From positions 744,001-808,000 of the forward strand of contig NZ_CP043641.1 in NCBI RefSeq assembly GCF_014217625.1: a stretch of DNA of 64,000 nt, written 5' to 3'. Under the pieces are notes generated by a model. The model was not told where the DNA came from. It saw only the letters and a program-made list of their open reading frames with translations, and searched no databases. Both the position numbers and the translations under genes were made by a program. Source of the DNA: Leifsonia shinshuensis (GTDB lineage Bacteria; Actinomycetota; Actinomycetes; Actinomycetales; Microbacteriaceae). This document shows positions 38,544 to 48,161 of the stretch, one piece after another (positions within the stretch are counted from its first letter, which is position 1; each line of letters opens with the position of its first letter).

Positions 38544-39518
38544 CTAACGGTAGCGGTCGGCGCCCGCACGCGCCCACTCCGCCACCAGCCGGCGGGCCTC
38601 CGGCGGGTCGAGCACGGTGAGCACTCCGGCCAGGCCGGCGACCAGCCGCTTGAGGCCGTGGAAGTGGGCGACGCGCACGCTCGTGCGGATGACGCCGTCG
38701 CGCTCCTCGCGGGCCGCGCCCTCCGGGATGTAGTCCTCGATGAGCGGGATGGCCGACGCGGACACCTCGACGGTGACCAGCTGGTCCTCCGGCGTCCCCT
38801 CGAAGAGCGTCTCCGGAAGCTTCAGGTCGCCCGGCCGGTAGGTGATCGGCTCCTTCGTGGCCACCAGCCCGTCGATGCGGTCGAGGCGGAAGGTGCGGAT
38901 CGCGGTGCGCAGGTGGTCCCAGCCGCGCAGATACCAGTCCTGGTCGGCGGACTCGACGCGCAGCGGGTCGACCCGGCGGCGCTCGCGCTCCCCGCGCGAG
39001 TTGAGGTAGTCGAACTCGAGCTGCGTGCCCGCGATGACCGCCTCGCGGATGGTCGCGAGCGCTTCGTCGGACTCCGAGCGGGCGACGGCCACCTGGCTGG
39101 GCGCGGCGGACGCCCCGCGGGCCAGCTTGGCCATCAGCGAGCCGATGACGTCGCGGTCGGCGTTCTCCGGCAGCGCGGTGAGGTACTGAAGGCCGGCGAT
39201 GAGCGCAGCGGCCTCCCTGGCCGAGAACCGCGGCGAGTCGTCGATCGCCACCTGGTGCGTCAGGATGATGCGGTCGTTCTCCTCGAAGTCGTCCCAGGAG
39301 ATGTCGAACAGGTCGCCGGGCTGGTACGCGTTCGTCTCGCCCGGGATGCCGGAGACCGCGATCAGCCGCACGGCGTCGCGCATGCTCTCCTCGTCCACCC
39401 CGAAGTGCTCGGCCGCCTCGGCCACGGTGACCCGGTCGCGGTCCATGAGGTACGGGACCAGCGCCAGCAGGAACGCCAGCTTGTCCTGCGCCTGCATCGG
39501 GCGCCTGCGCTCAGCCAC
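38544..39518 (-). CDS. pafC: DNA-damage response regulator subunit PafC (WYL domain)
   Basis: 324 residues. An N-terminal winged HTH (KLAFLLALVPYLMDRDRVTVAEAAEHFGVDEESMRDAVRLI) is followed by a WYL domain (about 165-245: LEFDYLNSRGERERRRVDPLRVESADQDWYLRGWD) and a WCX-like C-terminus. PafB and PafC form one transcription factor that activates RecA-independent DNA-damage genes in mycobacteria. It overlaps pafB by eight bases. Confidence 0.93.
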   Translation of the reverse strand: MAERRRPMQAQDKLAFLLALVPYLMDRDRVTVAEAAEHFGVDEESMRDAVRLIAVSGIPGETNAYQPGDLFDISWDDFEENDRIILTHQVAIDDSPRFSAREAAALIAGLQYLTALPENADRDVIGSLMAKLARGASAAPSQVAVARSESDEALATIREAVIAGTQLEFDYLNSRGERERRRVDPLRVESADQDWYLRGWDHLRTAIRTFRLDRIDGLVATKEPITYRPGDLKLPETLFEGTPEDQLVTVEVSASAIPLIEDYIPEGAAREERDGVIRTSVRVAHFHGLKRLVAGLAGVLTVLDPPEARRLVAEWARAGADRYR

Positions 39519-40545
39519 GGCCGCTCCCCTCCCCCTCGTGCGCCTCGGCGACCGCCGTCAGCCGGTCGAGGACCTTGCCGCGCAGCTCCTCGGGCGACAA
39601 CACCAGCACCTCCGGGCCGAACGCCGCGAGCTGGTCGGCGAGGATGTTGATGTCGGAGAAGTTCACCGTCAAGCGGAAGGCAGCGCCTTCGTGCTGCGCG
39701 GGAACGGCGTCGCCGTAGCGCTTGCGCAGCCGGGTCGCGGCGTCGGTGCCGGCGGTCACCTCGATCTCGGCGACGTTGGCCGCCCAGATGCTCTCCAGGT
39801 CGGCGAGCGCCCGCTCGGCGAAGTCGTCGCCCTCCGGCGTGAACGTGCGGTTGGTGACCTTGACCGGGCCGACCATCCGCGAGAGCAGGAAGGTGCGCGA
39901 GCCACCGGCCTCCTGGTCGATCCCCTGCAGGTGCCAGCGGCCCTGGTGCTGCACGAGCGCGAGCGGCGCCACCGTGCGCACCCGGGAGGCGCTCTCACCG
40001 GGCTTCAGGTACGGGAACTGGACGATCGCGTGGCGCTCCAGCGCCTGGCTCAGCGGGTCGAAGGCGCTCTCCCGCGCGCGCAGGCGCGGCGCGTAGCCGA
40101 CGACCGGCTCGTCGGCCTCCACGCCGAGCGAGCGCAGCTTCATCAGCGCGCGCCGCGACTCCCCCGACAGCGAGCCCTCGCGCCACACCGTGGCGGCCAG
40201 GCCGAGCAGGGTGATCTCCTCGGGCGAGAACACGACGTCGGACGGGAGGTCGTAGGCGCCCTTCGGGATGCGGTAGCGCAGCAGCTGGTTGTTGCCCGCG
40301 GCCTCCGGGGACTCCACGGTCTCCAGCGGGACGCCGAGTTCGCGGATGTCGTCCTTGTCGCGCTCGAACTGGCGCTCCAGGCTGCTGTTGTCGCCGTGCG
40401 ACTCGTAGCGCTGGCGGTAGCCCTGGACGGTCGAGAGGATCTCGTTCTTCGTCAGGCCGTTCTCGGTCGCGAGCAGCGCCAGCACGAGGCTGAACAGACG
40501 CTCCTCGACCGGGACGCGCGCGGGCGAAGAGGAGGATCGGGGCAC
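39511..40545 (-). CDS. pafB: DNA-damage response regulator subunit PafB (WYL domain)
   Basis: 344 residues. HTH at the N-terminus (PVEERLFSLVLALLATENGLTKNEILSTVQGYRQRY), then a WYL domain (about 175-225: AIVQFPYLKPGESASRVRTVAPLALVQHQGRWHLQGID), matching PafB. It heads the operon pafB-pafC-membrane protein-tatA-tatC-helicase. In mycobacteria pafA precedes it; here the gene before it encodes an FKBP, and no pafA is found. Confidence 0.93.
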   Translation of the reverse strand: MPRSSSSPARVPVEERLFSLVLALLATENGLTKNEILSTVQGYRQRYESHGDNSSLERQFERDKDDIRELGVPLETVESPEAAGNNQLLRYRIPKGAYDLPSDVVFSPEEITLLGLAATVWREGSLSGESRRALMKLRSLGVEADEPVVGYAPRLRARESAFDPLSQALERHAIVQFPYLKPGESASRVRTVAPLALVQHQGRWHLQGIDQEAGGSRTFLLSRMVGPVKVTNRTFTPEGDDFAERALADLESIWAANVAEIEVTAGTDAATRLRKRYGDAVPAQHEGAAFRLTVNFSDINILADQLAAFGPEVLVLSPEELRGKVLDRLTAVAEAHEGEGSGRG

Positions 40546-40565
40546 CCGACCATCCTAGTCGGGAC

Positions 40566-41486
40566 TCAGCGGACTCCGAGGATGTCGACCACCCAGGCGG
40601 CGGCAGGAACGTTGCCGTTCGCCGGCGCCTCGATGACGAGCTGCGAGCCGACCTTCTGACCGACCAGCGGCTTCAGGACCTCCTGCGGGAGCGCCTGGTT
40701 CAGCGCGCTCTGGCCGGTGCTCATCGACACGATGTCGGGCGACTTGCTCTGCCAGCTGCTCATCACCACGTTCTTCTGGTCCCAGCCGACCGCGGTGTAG
40801 TGGAGGACGACCTGCGAGGTGGCCTTGACCTCCTCGCCGTCGCCCTGCTTCAGCGTCTCGGTGCGGACGCTCTTAGGGGCGCCGCCGGAGGACGGGATCG
40901 TGATGCCGGGCTGGCCGGTCGGCGCGAGCACGACGGTCGGGAAGCCGGAGACCGACGGGCGGACGGCGCCGTTCGCGGCCGGGAGGTACGCGTGCATGAT
41001 GTCGGCGACCAGGATGGTCGTGTTGCCGGAGCCGGCCCCGCCGGAGTCCTTCGGGGAGATCGCGACGGCGACGCGCGAGCCGACCGGGGCGCAGAGCAGG
41101 CCCTTGCTGATCGCGGCGTTGGAGTTGCCGATCGTGATCGGCGTGGTGTCGCCGCCGTAGCTGCCCTTCTCGCCCACCTGGCCGGTCTGGCCGTCGAGCA
41201 GGGTGTACTGGATCTCGACCATCTGGCCGTTGATCACCGGAGCGCCGGTGCCCGTGGTGATGATCGTGCGCTCGGAGGTCGTGGTGTCGACCGGCGTGGG
41301 CATCGTGATCTTCGGCTGCTTGCCGAGCGGGCCCGTGGCCTGCACGAGCGACGACGCCTGCCCGCTCTTCAGGGCGGAGCCGCAGTCGGCGTTCGGGTTG
41401 GACGAACATCCGGTCAGCGCCGCGGCGGCGATGCCGACGGCGAGGAGGGCGACGGACGATCTTCCGAGTGCGGTAGCTCTGCGCAC
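40566..41486 (-). CDS. FKBP-type peptidyl-prolyl isomerase lipoprotein
   Basis: 306 residues from GTG 41486, with AGAGGA upstream; a GTG at 41522 is in frame but lacks a ribosome site. Signal peptide with lipobox AALTGC. The protein has two FKBP-like halves: one around GAPVINGQMVEIQYTLLDG ... ISKGLLCAPVGSRVAVAISP, and a C-terminal one with KQGDGEEVKATSQVVLHYTAVGW ... EVLKPLVGQKVGSQLVIEAP. It probably folds secreted proteins at the outer face of the membrane. It is 20 bases after pafB's start region on the same strand, hence upstream of pafB, and 89 bases from trmI. Confidence 0.85.
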   Translation of the reverse strand: MRRATALGRSSVALLAVGIAAAALTGCSSNPNADCGSALKSGQASSLVQATGPLGKQPKITMPTPVDTTTSERTIITTGTGAPVINGQMVEIQYTLLDGQTGQVGEKGSYGGDTTPITIGNSNAAISKGLLCAPVGSRVAVAISPKDSGGAGSGNTTILVADIMHAYLPAANGAVRPSVSGFPTVVLAPTGQPGITIPSSGGAPKSVRTETLKQGDGEEVKATSQVVLHYTAVGWDQKNVVMSSWQSKSPDIVSMSTGQSALNQALPQEVLKPLVGQKVGSQLVIEAPANGNVPAAAWVVDILGVR

Positions 41487-41575
41487 GGGTCCTCTTTCGA
41501 TGCGAGCGGTGGGGGTGTGCACCGATTCGAACGGTGCAGGCGCGTCAGGCGGCGCGCCTCACGACCTGAACCATG

Positions 41576-42616
41576 CTAGTCGACGTGCGGGTCGAGCTCG
41601 TCACCGTCGTCGTCCGCGCCGGAGACGGCCTCCGCGCCGCCCTCGCGCGCCAGCGTCGCGCTGGCCGCGGCCTCCCGCATCCGCTTGCGGAGGCTCTTCG
41701 GGCTGGACTGGCGCTCGCCCAGGGCGCCGGGCGTCCAGGCCTCGACGTCGGCGTCGTCGTAGTCGCTCTTGGACGGCCGGCGCTTCAGCTCGGGGAGGAC
41801 GGTGTCCGGCGCGAGCCGGCGTGCGGTGATCAGGAAGCCGGTGTGCGCGATCATCCGGTGGTCCGGGCGCACGGCGAGCCCCTCCACGTGCCAGCCGCGG
41901 ACCATCGTCTCGCTGGACTGCGGGTGCGTGTAGTGGCCGGTCGCGCGGATGGCCTCCGCGACGCGGGAGAGCTGCGTGACGGTCGCGACGTAGCAGAGCA
42001 CGACGCCGCCCGGCTTCAGCGCGGCGGTCACGGCGTCCAGGGTCTCCCAGGGCGCGAGCATGTCCAGGACGACGCGGTCGACGCTCGCCGGCTCGACCGC
42101 CGCGGTCAGCTCCTCCTGGAGGTCGCCGACGGTGACGGTCCAGTTCTCCGGGTCGCCGCCGAGGAACGTCGCGGCGTTGGCGCGGGCCACGTCGGCGAAC
42201 TCGTCGCGGCGCTCGAACGACAGCAGCCGGCCCTGCGGACCGATCGCGCGCAGCAGCCAGAGCGACAGGGCGCCGGAGCCGACGCCGGCCTCCACCACGG
42301 TCGCGCCGGGGAAGATGTCGGCCAGCGCGAGGATCTGCGCGGCGTCCTTCGGGTAGATGATCGCCGCGCCGCGGGGCATCGACATGACGAAGTCGTTGAG
42401 CAGCGGGCGCAGCGCCAGGTGCTCGACGCCTGCGTTGTTGACGACGACGGAGCCGTCCGGCAGCCCGATGATGGCGTCGTGCGCGAGCACGCCGCGGTGG
42501 CTGTGGAAGAGCTTGCCCGGCTCCAGGGTGATGGTGTTCATGCGGCCCTTGGGGCCGGTCAGCTGGACGCGGTCCCCCACCCGGAACGGACCCGAGTTCT
42601 TTCGCTCTTCGGTCAT
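41576..42616 (-). CDS. trmI: tRNA (adenine-58-N1)-methyltransferase TrmI
   Basis: 346 residues from ATG 42616, with AGGAGG 7 bases upstream; longer open frames run on through the HAD gene and are rejected. N-terminal barrel (GDRVQLTGPKGRMNTITLEPGKLFHSHRG) and class I methyltransferase core: GATVVEAGVGSGALSLWLLRAIGPQG (SAM motif I), DRVVLDMLAPWETLDAV (motif IV). The C-terminal 60 residues are a charged, Ala/Asp-rich extension beyond the enzyme core. Makes m1A58 in tRNA. The start overlaps the HAD stop (ATGA). Confidence 0.93.
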   Translation of the reverse strand: MTEERKNSGPFRVGDRVQLTGPKGRMNTITLEPGKLFHSHRGVLAHDAIIGLPDGSVVVNNAGVEHLALRPLLNDFVMSMPRGAAIIYPKDAAQILALADIFPGATVVEAGVGSGALSLWLLRAIGPQGRLLSFERRDEFADVARANAATFLGGDPENWTVTVGDLQEELTAAVEPASVDRVVLDMLAPWETLDAVTAALKPGGVVLCYVATVTQLSRVAEAIRATGHYTHPQSSETMVRGWHVEGLAVRPDHRMIAHTGFLITARRLAPDTVLPELKRRPSKSDYDDADVEAWTPGALGERQSSPKSLRKRMREAAASATLAREGGAEAVSGADDDGDELDPHVD

Positions 42617-43320
42617 CGTGCGTCCTCCTGATTCGTGGCGCCGGCACGCCGCCCGGCGGCCACGGCCGCGATGTCCTCGGCCGTGCGGCCCTCCAGCGAC
42701 TCCCACAGCGTGTGCTCGTCCGACTCCGGCAGCGGCACGATGTGCGGCACGCCGATGGTCGCGGCGCCGGAGGCGACCGCCGAGGACAGCCCGACCAGGG
42801 AGTCCTCGATCGCCACCGCCTCGCCCGGCTCGACGCCCAGCAGCTCGGCGGCGCGCAGGTACGGCGCGGGGTGCGGCTTCGGGTCGGTGACCTCGTCGCC
42901 GCTGACGATGATGTCGAAGGCGTCGAACGGGATGGCCGCCACGATCTCCTCCGCCATGCTGCGCATCGACATGGTCACCAGCGCGGTCCGGACGCCCCGG
43001 TCGCGCAGCGACCGCAGCAGCTCGCGTGCGCCGGGGCGCCACGGGACGCCCTGCTCGGCGAGGCGCTGCCTGACCCGCTCGGTGAGCCAGTGCACGATCT
43101 CGTCCGCCTCCATCGCGACGCCGCGCGAGCGCAGGATCTCGGCCGAGTTCCACAGGCCGAGGCCGACCAGCAGGAGCCCGTCGTCGTGGGTCCAGGTGCC
43201 GCCGAACGAGCCGACGAGCTCCTGCTCGGAGGCCATCCAGTACGGCTCGGTGTCGACGAGGGTGCCGTCCATGTCCCAGAAGACAGCGGCCGGCAGCGGG
43301 TGCGTGGTCAGATCGGTCAC
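42613..43320 (-). CDS. HAD-superfamily hydrolase (subfamily IA phosphatase)
   Basis: 235 residues from GTG 43320. Motif I AAVFWDMDGTLVDTEPYW (DxDGT) is at the N-terminus, motif II is TALVTMSM, motif III lies in the SGDEVTDPKPHPAPYL segment (Lys) and motif IV is AIEDSLVGLSSAVASG. The cap is helical (C1). It hydrolyses small phosphomonoesters, the substrate not being predictable. It is coupled to trmI through ATGA and divergent from the PAC2 gene. Confidence 0.9.
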   Translation of the reverse strand: MTDLTTHPLPAAVFWDMDGTLVDTEPYWMASEQELVGSFGGTWTHDDGLLLVGLGLWNSAEILRSRGVAMEADEIVHWLTERVRQRLAEQGVPWRPGARELLRSLRDRGVRTALVTMSMRSMAEEIVAAIPFDAFDIIVSGDEVTDPKPHPAPYLRAAELLGVEPGEAVAIEDSLVGLSSAVASGAATIGVPHIVPLPESDEHTLWESLEGRTAEDIAAVAAGRRAGATNQEDAR

Positions 43321-43408
43321 GACCGGCAAGTCTATCGCGGCGGGGACGGGGCCTATCCTGGTGAGAACGGCGGCCGACCGGTCGCCGACGAGAGGACGAG
43401 TAGCCCAC

Positions 43409-44350
43409 GTGACTGACGCGAAGAACATCCTCGGCGGCCGCATCCTGGTGGTGGCCTTCGAAGGGTGGAACGACGCAGGCGAAGCGGCCAGCGGCGCGGT
43501 GAAGACGCTCAAGGAGCAGCTCGACGTCGTCCCGATCGCCGAGGTGGACCCGGAGCTCTACTTCGACTTCCAGTTCAACCGTCCGGTCGTCACCGACGAC
43601 GACGGCCGCAGGCGACTGGTGTGGCCGTCGGCGGTCGTGATGGGGCCCGCGCGCCCCGGGCGCGTCGGCGACGCGCTCGCCGGCGACGCCGAGCTCGACG
43701 TGACCGGCGACAACTCCGGCAACATCTTCCTGCTGCTCGGCACCGAGCCGTCGCGCAGCTGGCGCAGCTTCACCGCCGAGATCATGGACGCCGCCCTCGC
43801 CGAGGACATCGGCGTGATCGTCTTCCTCGGCGCGATGCTGGCCGACGTGCCGCACACCCGGCCGATCTCCGTCTTCGCCACCAGCGAGTCGGCCGCCGTG
43901 CGCGCCGAACTCGGGATCGAGCGCTCCAGCTACGAGGGTCCGGTCGGCATCCTCAGCGCGCTCGCCGAGGGCGCGGAGGACGTCGGCATCCCGACCATCT
44001 CGATCTGGGCCTCCGTGCCGCACTACGTGCACAACGCGCCGAGCCCGAAGGCGGTGCTCGCGCTCATCGACAAGCTCGAGGAGCTGGTCGACGTCACCAT
44101 CCCGCGCGGGTCGCTGGTCGAGGAAGCCGCCGCCTGGGAGGCCGGGATCGACGCCCTCGCCTCCGATGACGAGGAGATGGCCGCGTACATCCAGCAGCTG
44201 GAGCAGGCGCGCGACACCGTCGACTCCCCCGAGGCGAGCGGCGAGGCGATCGCGCAGGAGTTCGAGCGCTACCTCCGCCGGCGCGGCGATGGCAGGGACG
44301 GACGGGACGGGCGCGACGGCAAGGCCGGCGACGACCCGCGGCGGGGCTGA
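43409..44350 (+). CDS. PAC2 family protein (proteasome-assembly-chaperone-like)
   Basis: 313 residues from GTG 43409; an upstream in-frame extension to 42635 is antisense to the HAD gene and rejected. PAC2 hallmarks: LVVAFEGWNDAGEAASGAVKTLKEQL near the N-terminus, and later VIVFLGAMLADVPHTRPISVFATSES, GPVGILSALAEGAEDVGIPTISIWASVPHYV. C-terminal tail with GRDGRDGRDG repeat. The family resembles PAC2/PSMG2 proteasome chaperones, yet it occurs in actinobacteria without proteasomes and its role is unknown. Confidence 0.88.
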   Translation: MTDAKNILGGRILVVAFEGWNDAGEAASGAVKTLKEQLDVVPIAEVDPELYFDFQFNRPVVTDDDGRRRLVWPSAVVMGPARPGRVGDALAGDAELDVTGDNSGNIFLLLGTEPSRSWRSFTAEIMDAALAEDIGVIVFLGAMLADVPHTRPISVFATSESAAVRAELGIERSSYEGPVGILSALAEGAEDVGIPTISIWASVPHYVHNAPSPKAVLALIDKLEELVDVTIPRGSLVEEAAAWEAGIDALASDDEEMAAYIQQLEQARDTVDSPEASGEAIAQEFERYLRRRGDGRDGRDGRDGKAGDDPRRG

Positions 44351-44359
44351 ATCCCGCCG
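44339..44359 (+). terminator. GC-rich hairpin at the end of the PAC2 gene
   Basis: CGGCGGG (44339-44345) and CCCGCCG (44353-44359) form 7-base arms around the stop codon, followed by GATTTC. The T-tract is weak, so factor-independent termination is uncertain. Confidence 0.35.
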
Positions 44360-44398
44360 GATTTCACCCGGTCGGCGGGGCGCCCGTGTCGTGGACGG

Positions 44399-45262
44399 TC
44401 AGGCCGCGAGCACGCCCGTCGCGAGCAGGATCATCAGCAGCACGCCGAGCGCGATGCGGTAGATCACGAACGGCAGGAAGCTCCGCCGCGAGATGTAGCC
44501 CATGAAGAAGGCGATCACGAGGAGGCCGACCACGAACGCGACGACCGTCGCCGCGGCCGTCTCCACCGGCCCGAAGACCTCGGGAGTACACGTGCCCGCC
44601 GCCTGGAGGGCCGCCGTGCACGGCTCCTTGAACGCCTTGTAGAGCTGGTAGAGGCCGCTGCCGAACACGGCCGGGATCGCCAGCAGGAACGAGTACCGCG
44701 CGGCCGCCCGGCGCTGGTAGCCCATGAACAGACCGGCGGTGATCGTGCCGCCCGAGCGCGAGACGCCCGGGATGAGGGCGAGCGCCTGGGCGAAGCCGAA
44801 GATGATGCCGTGCCCCCAGGTGAGCTCCTTGAGCCGGCGGGTCTTCGCGCCCACGTAGTCGGCGATCCCGAGCAGGATGCCGAACACGATGAGCGTCGTC
44901 GCCACGATCCAGAGCGATCGGAAGGTGGTCTCGATCGCGTCCTGGAAGAGCAGGCCGAGCACCACGATCGGGATGCTGCCGACGATCACCAGCCAGCCCA
45001 TCCTGGCGTCGGGGTCGTTGCGCGGGATCCGCCCGAACAGCGCCTGGAACCAGCGGGTGACGATGCGGGCGATGTCGCGCCAGAAGTAGAGCAGCACGGC
45101 GGCCTCGGTGCCGAGCTGGATGATCGCGGTGAAGCGCGCGCCGGGGTCGGCCCCCGTGCCCAGCAGCTCCCCGACGATGCGGATGTGGGCGCTGGAGGAG
45201 ATCGGCAGGAACTCGGTGAGTCCCTGGACGACACCCAGGATGAGGGCGTTGAGGAATTCCAC
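44399..45262 (-). CDS. uppP: Undecaprenyl-diphosphatase UppP (BacA)
   Basis: 287 residues, about eight membrane segments. Both signature parts are present: N-terminal [24 protein letters not shown] with the (E/Q)GxTExLPISS pattern and, in the second half, [21 protein letters not shown]. It recycles undecaprenyl pyrophosphate for cell-wall synthesis and confers bacitracin tolerance. It follows the M20 peptidase gene after 10 bases on the same strand, so the two may form an operon. Confidence 0.97.
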   Translation of the reverse strand: MEFLNALILGVVQGLTEFLPISSSAHIRIVGELLGTGADPGARFTAIIQLGTEAAVLLYFWRDIARIVTRWFQALFGRIPRNDPDARMGWLVIVGSIPIVVLGLLFQDAIETTFRSLWIVATTLIVFGILLGIADYVGAKTRRLKELTWGHGIIFGFAQALALIPGVSRSGGTITAGLFMGYQRRAAARYSFLLAIPAVFGSGLYQLYKAFKEPCTAALQAAGTCTPEVFGPVETAAATVVAFVVGLLVIAFFMGYISRRSFLPFVIYRIALGVLLMILLATGVLAA

Positions 45263-45272
45263 GAAGGCTCTT

Positions 45273-46583
45273 TCAGTAGCTGCGCAGCAGGTCGCGCAGG
45301 ACGGACCTGCCGAACACTAGCGCCTCCAGCGGGACCCGCTCGTCGACCCCGTGGAACATCCCGGGGAAGTCGAGGTCGCTCGGCAGCCGCAGCGGGGCGA
45401 AGCCGTAGCCGGTGATCCCGAGCAGGCTCAGCGCCTTGTTGTCGGTGCCTCCCGAGAGCAGGTACGGCAGCACAGGAGCCCCGGGATCGTGCCGCTCGAG
45501 CGTGCCGGTGATCGCGTCGACCAGCTCGCCGCCGAACTCCGCCTCCAGCCCGATGTCGCGGTGCATGACCTGGATCTCCACATCGTCGCCGATCAGCGCG
45601 CGGACCTCGGCGAGCACGCGGTCCTCGTCGCCGGGCAGCGTGCGGATGTCGATCAGCGCCTCCGCGGTGTCGGGGATGACGTTGTGCTTGTAGCCGGCGT
45701 CCAGCAGGGTCGGGTTGCTGGTCGCCCGCAGCGTCGCCAGGATGAAGCCCGCCGCCGTGCCGGTGCGCAGCACGACCTCGTCCGGGCCGACCTGCTCCGG
45801 GTCGACGTCGAGCAGCCGGCCGAGCTCGGCGATCAGCCGGGTGGTGGTGCCGGTGAGCTGGATCGGCCACTCGCGCCGGCCGATCGCGACGACCGCCTCT
45901 GCGAGCTTCGTGATCGCGTTGTCCTTGATGAGCCGGGAGCCGTGTGCGGCGCGGCCCCGGGCGATCAGCTTGATCCAGACCAGTGACTTCTCCCCGGTCT
46001 GCAGCAGATACGCGCGCCGCCCGCCGAGGTCGATCGAGTAGCCGCCGACCTCGCTGATGGCCTCGGTGGCGCCGGCGAAGAGCTGCGGCTGGGTGTCGAC
46101 CAGGAAGTGCGAGCCGCGCCGGCCGCCGTCCTCCTCGTCGGCGAAGAAGGCGAGCACCAGGTCGCGCTCGGGCTGCTCCCCCGCGGCCAGGATGTCGCCG
46201 ACGGCGGTCAGGATCATCGCGTCCATGTTCTTCATGTCCACCGCGCCGCGACCCCAGAGCAGGCCGTCCTTGACCACGCCGCCGAACGGGTCCACCGACC
46301 AGTTGCGCGGGTCGGCGGGGACGACGTCGAGGTGGCCGTGCACGACCAGCGCGGGCTTCGACGCGTTGCGGCCCTCCACCCGGGCGACGACGCTGGTGCG
46401 ACCGGGGTCGGACTCGAACAGCTGCGGGGCCAGGCCCATCGCGCTCAGCCGCGCCTCCACGTACTGCGCCGCCTCGGCCTCCCCGTTGGACCGGCCCTCG
46501 CCGTAGTTGGTGGTGTCGAAGCGGATGAGGTCGCGCGCGATGATCGCGGTCTCGTCGAGTCCGGTGTCGGTGGAGTCGGTCAT
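45273..46583 (-). CDS. M20 family metallopeptidase/dipeptidase
   Basis: 436 residues. Zinc-site motifs: [13 protein letters not shown] (His and Asp), [16 protein letters not shown] (bridging Asp), [14 protein letters not shown] (catalytic and ligand Glu), with the lid domain between about residues 200 and 310 and a late [13 protein letters not shown] in the place of the His-ligand region. Related actinobacterial proteins are dipeptidases or carboxypeptidases (M20/M25/M40 group). Cytoplasmic. The neighbouring tRNA-Leu gene is divergent. Confidence 0.88.
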   Translation of the reverse strand: MTDSTDTGLDETAIIARDLIRFDTTNYGEGRSNGEAEAAQYVEARLSAMGLAPQLFESDPGRTSVVARVEGRNASKPALVVHGHLDVVPADPRNWSVDPFGGVVKDGLLWGRGAVDMKNMDAMILTAVGDILAAGEQPERDLVLAFFADEEDGGRRGSHFLVDTQPQLFAGATEAISEVGGYSIDLGGRRAYLLQTGEKSLVWIKLIARGRAAHGSRLIKDNAITKLAEAVVAIGRREWPIQLTGTTTRLIAELGRLLDVDPEQVGPDEVVLRTGTAAGFILATLRATSNPTLLDAGYKHNVIPDTAEALIDIRTLPGDEDRVLAEVRALIGDDVEIQVMHRDIGLEAEFGGELVDAITGTLERHDPGAPVLPYLLSGGTDNKALSLLGITGYGFAPLRLPSDLDFPGMFHGVDERVPLEALVFGRSVLRDLLRSY

Positions 46584-46707
46584 CCCCCCACGCTACCGGG
46601 CGCACCGCCGCGCCACGCCCGGGGTGCGCGACGATGTCAGAGCGGGAGTCGGTTTCGTGCTAGTGTCTTTCTTCGGCAGCCGGAAGCTTCGGCGGCCGGA
46701 AACACCT

Positions 46708-46795
46708 GTCCGGGTGGCGGAAATGGCAGACGCGCTAGCTTGAGGTGCTAGTGCCCGTATAGGGCGTGGGGGTTCAAGTCCCCCCTCGGACACCA
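46708..46795 (+). tRNA. tRNA-Leu (anticodon GAG)
   Basis: 88 bases including an encoded CCA (46793-46795). Acceptor arms GTCCGGG and CTCGGAC pair over seven bases with one G-T. The anticodon stem CTAGC/GCTAG encloses the loop TTGAGGT, giving GAG. A long variable arm (GTGCCCGTATAGGGCGT) marks the class II type of leucine tRNA, and GGTTCAAGTC is the T loop. A terminator follows at 46840. Confidence 0.95.
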
Positions 46796-46839
46796 GTGGC
46801 GATTCGGAGTGATCCGGAGGGCTGTGCAGGGTATTGGGT

Positions 46840-46868
46840 CGAGACGCTTGTAGCGTCTCGGCCCTTTT
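46840..46868 (+). terminator. Rho-independent terminator after tRNA-Leu
   Basis: CGAGACGC (46840-46847) and GCGTCTCG (46853-46860) form a perfect 8-base stem with a 5-base loop, followed by GCCCTTTTG. It lies 45 bases after the tRNA. Confidence 0.75.
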
Positions 46869-47012
46869 GCGTCTCCCGGACGAGGACCGGCAGGAGCAGC
46901 CCTGATCTGGGGGTGCCCGGCAGCCGCAGGAGTGCGCCCGTGCTCGATACCGTAGACAGGAACGTCTACGGGCGCCTGCAACGCCTGACGCACACCGGAA
47001 AGGCGACGCCTC

Positions 47013-48158
47013 TTGACCATGAAACCACTCCACTGGGTCCGCGGCCGGGGGCTCGAGCGCCATCTCGCTCAGGAAACGAACATCTCGGACCTCATCCAGT
47101 TGCTGACCGACCGCGACCCGTCGCCCTGGAAGGATCTGGTGGGATTCGTCCCGGTCGCCGCTGATCGCGAAGGGCTGAAGTCGGACAACAAGGCGGATTT
47201 GCTGCTGACCGGTGAAGCGCGGAGTGCTGTGGTCGAAGTGAAGCTCGGTCACCTGATGAGCACGGAGCAGCAGGCCGCATACGAGTCGCTCGCGAGTCGC
47301 CCGGATCTGTTCCAGGCTGCCCTGAGCTCAGACAAGGTTCGTCTGCCGTCCGACACTGATCGGTGGGAATTCCTCAGCCTGAGCGAGCTGATCGGCGCAT
47401 GGGAGTCCTCCAAGGACGGGTTCGCGCGGCTCCTAGCGGCCGAGGCAGCCAAAGTACTGAGGTCATGGGACACGGTGATGGCAGGGGTATTCGCTGAACG
47501 ATCGTCGGCCGACTGGCAGCCGGTCAGTGCCCTGACTCAGAAGTTCCTGGCGCGGGTCGTCACCCGCAGGATCGAAAGGGACCTTGACGAAAAGGACCGC
47601 AAGGATCGGCGCAGGTGGGCGAGGGCGATGGTTACGAGCGGAGGCGGCCGGCCCATAGTCGAGTGCTGGACCCCTATTCGTGACGAGAGCTATGACCGAT
47701 CGTTCATCGCAGAGATCCGCTGGTCGGAGACGATGCCCGTCGGTGAGCTGCGTTTCGGCGTCGACTTCGATCCGCGACCGGACAGCGTGGAGGACGAGGA
47801 AGTGCGCAGGGCGGCGTACGATCTCGCCCGCAGCATGGATACCGCGATCGACTACGAAGGCCTCAACGCATATCTGACCGAAGAAGAACCAGAACTCGTC
47901 AAGCTGGTGTCTGGAAAGGGGCGGGGCCGCCCGGACGCCACAGGAGACTTCGAGCGGGTCATCGTCCACGGCTTTGCGGGCGCTCCCCTGACGGACGGGT
48001 CCACGAACAACCGGACGAAGACGCACCCCGACTTTCTCGGCGACGGTGCGTGTCGCCACGAGGCGAGCGCCACTATCGACTTCGGACAGGCTTCGGCCCT
48101 CGACCTGATCGAATTGATCGATGCGACGTTGCGCTACCTGAGCTCGCAACAGCCGTAG
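47013..48158 (+). CDS. PD-(D/E)XK nuclease-like protein beside tRNA-Leu
   Basis: 381 residues from TTG 47013 (GGAAAGG about 9 bases upstream) or ATG 47019. Residues about 58-78 (NKADLLLTGEARSAVVEVKLGH) carry the D ... ExK core of PD-(D/E)XK nucleases, preceded by a conserved helix and followed by STEQQAAYESL, as in the PDDEXK_4 group. The remainder (DRKDRRRWARAM, a beta-rich part near 200-260) is not recognised. Members of this fold act in restriction, repair or phage defence. It starts 218 bases after tRNA-Leu, a frequent integration spot, and is followed after three bases by a small partner gene. Confidence 0.65.
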   Translation: MTMKPLHWVRGRGLERHLAQETNISDLIQLLTDRDPSPWKDLVGFVPVAADREGLKSDNKADLLLTGEARSAVVEVKLGHLMSTEQQAAYESLASRPDLFQAALSSDKVRLPSDTDRWEFLSLSELIGAWESSKDGFARLLAAEAAKVLRSWDTVMAGVFAERSSADWQPVSALTQKFLARVVTRRIERDLDEKDRKDRRRWARAMVTSGGGRPIVECWTPIRDESYDRSFIAEIRWSETMPVGELRFGVDFDPRPDSVEDEEVRRAAYDLARSMDTAIDYEGLNAYLTEEEPELVKLVSGKGRGRPDATGDFERVIVHGFAGAPLTDGSTNNRTKTHPDFLGDGACRHEASATIDFGQASALDLIELIDATLRYLSSQQP

Positions 48159-48161
48159 GGC

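Noticed and set aside
41524..41535. LexA-like half site near the FKBP gene
   Set aside because: Only TCGAAC is present; the second half of the box is absent.
41576..44032. One 818-residue protein spanning trmI and HAD genes
   Set aside because: The HAD gene is in another frame with its own motifs, and AGGAGG marks the trmI start at 42616.
46097..46506. Plus-strand frames opposite the M20 peptidase
   Set aside because: Antisense shadows without any recognisable pattern or ribosome site.
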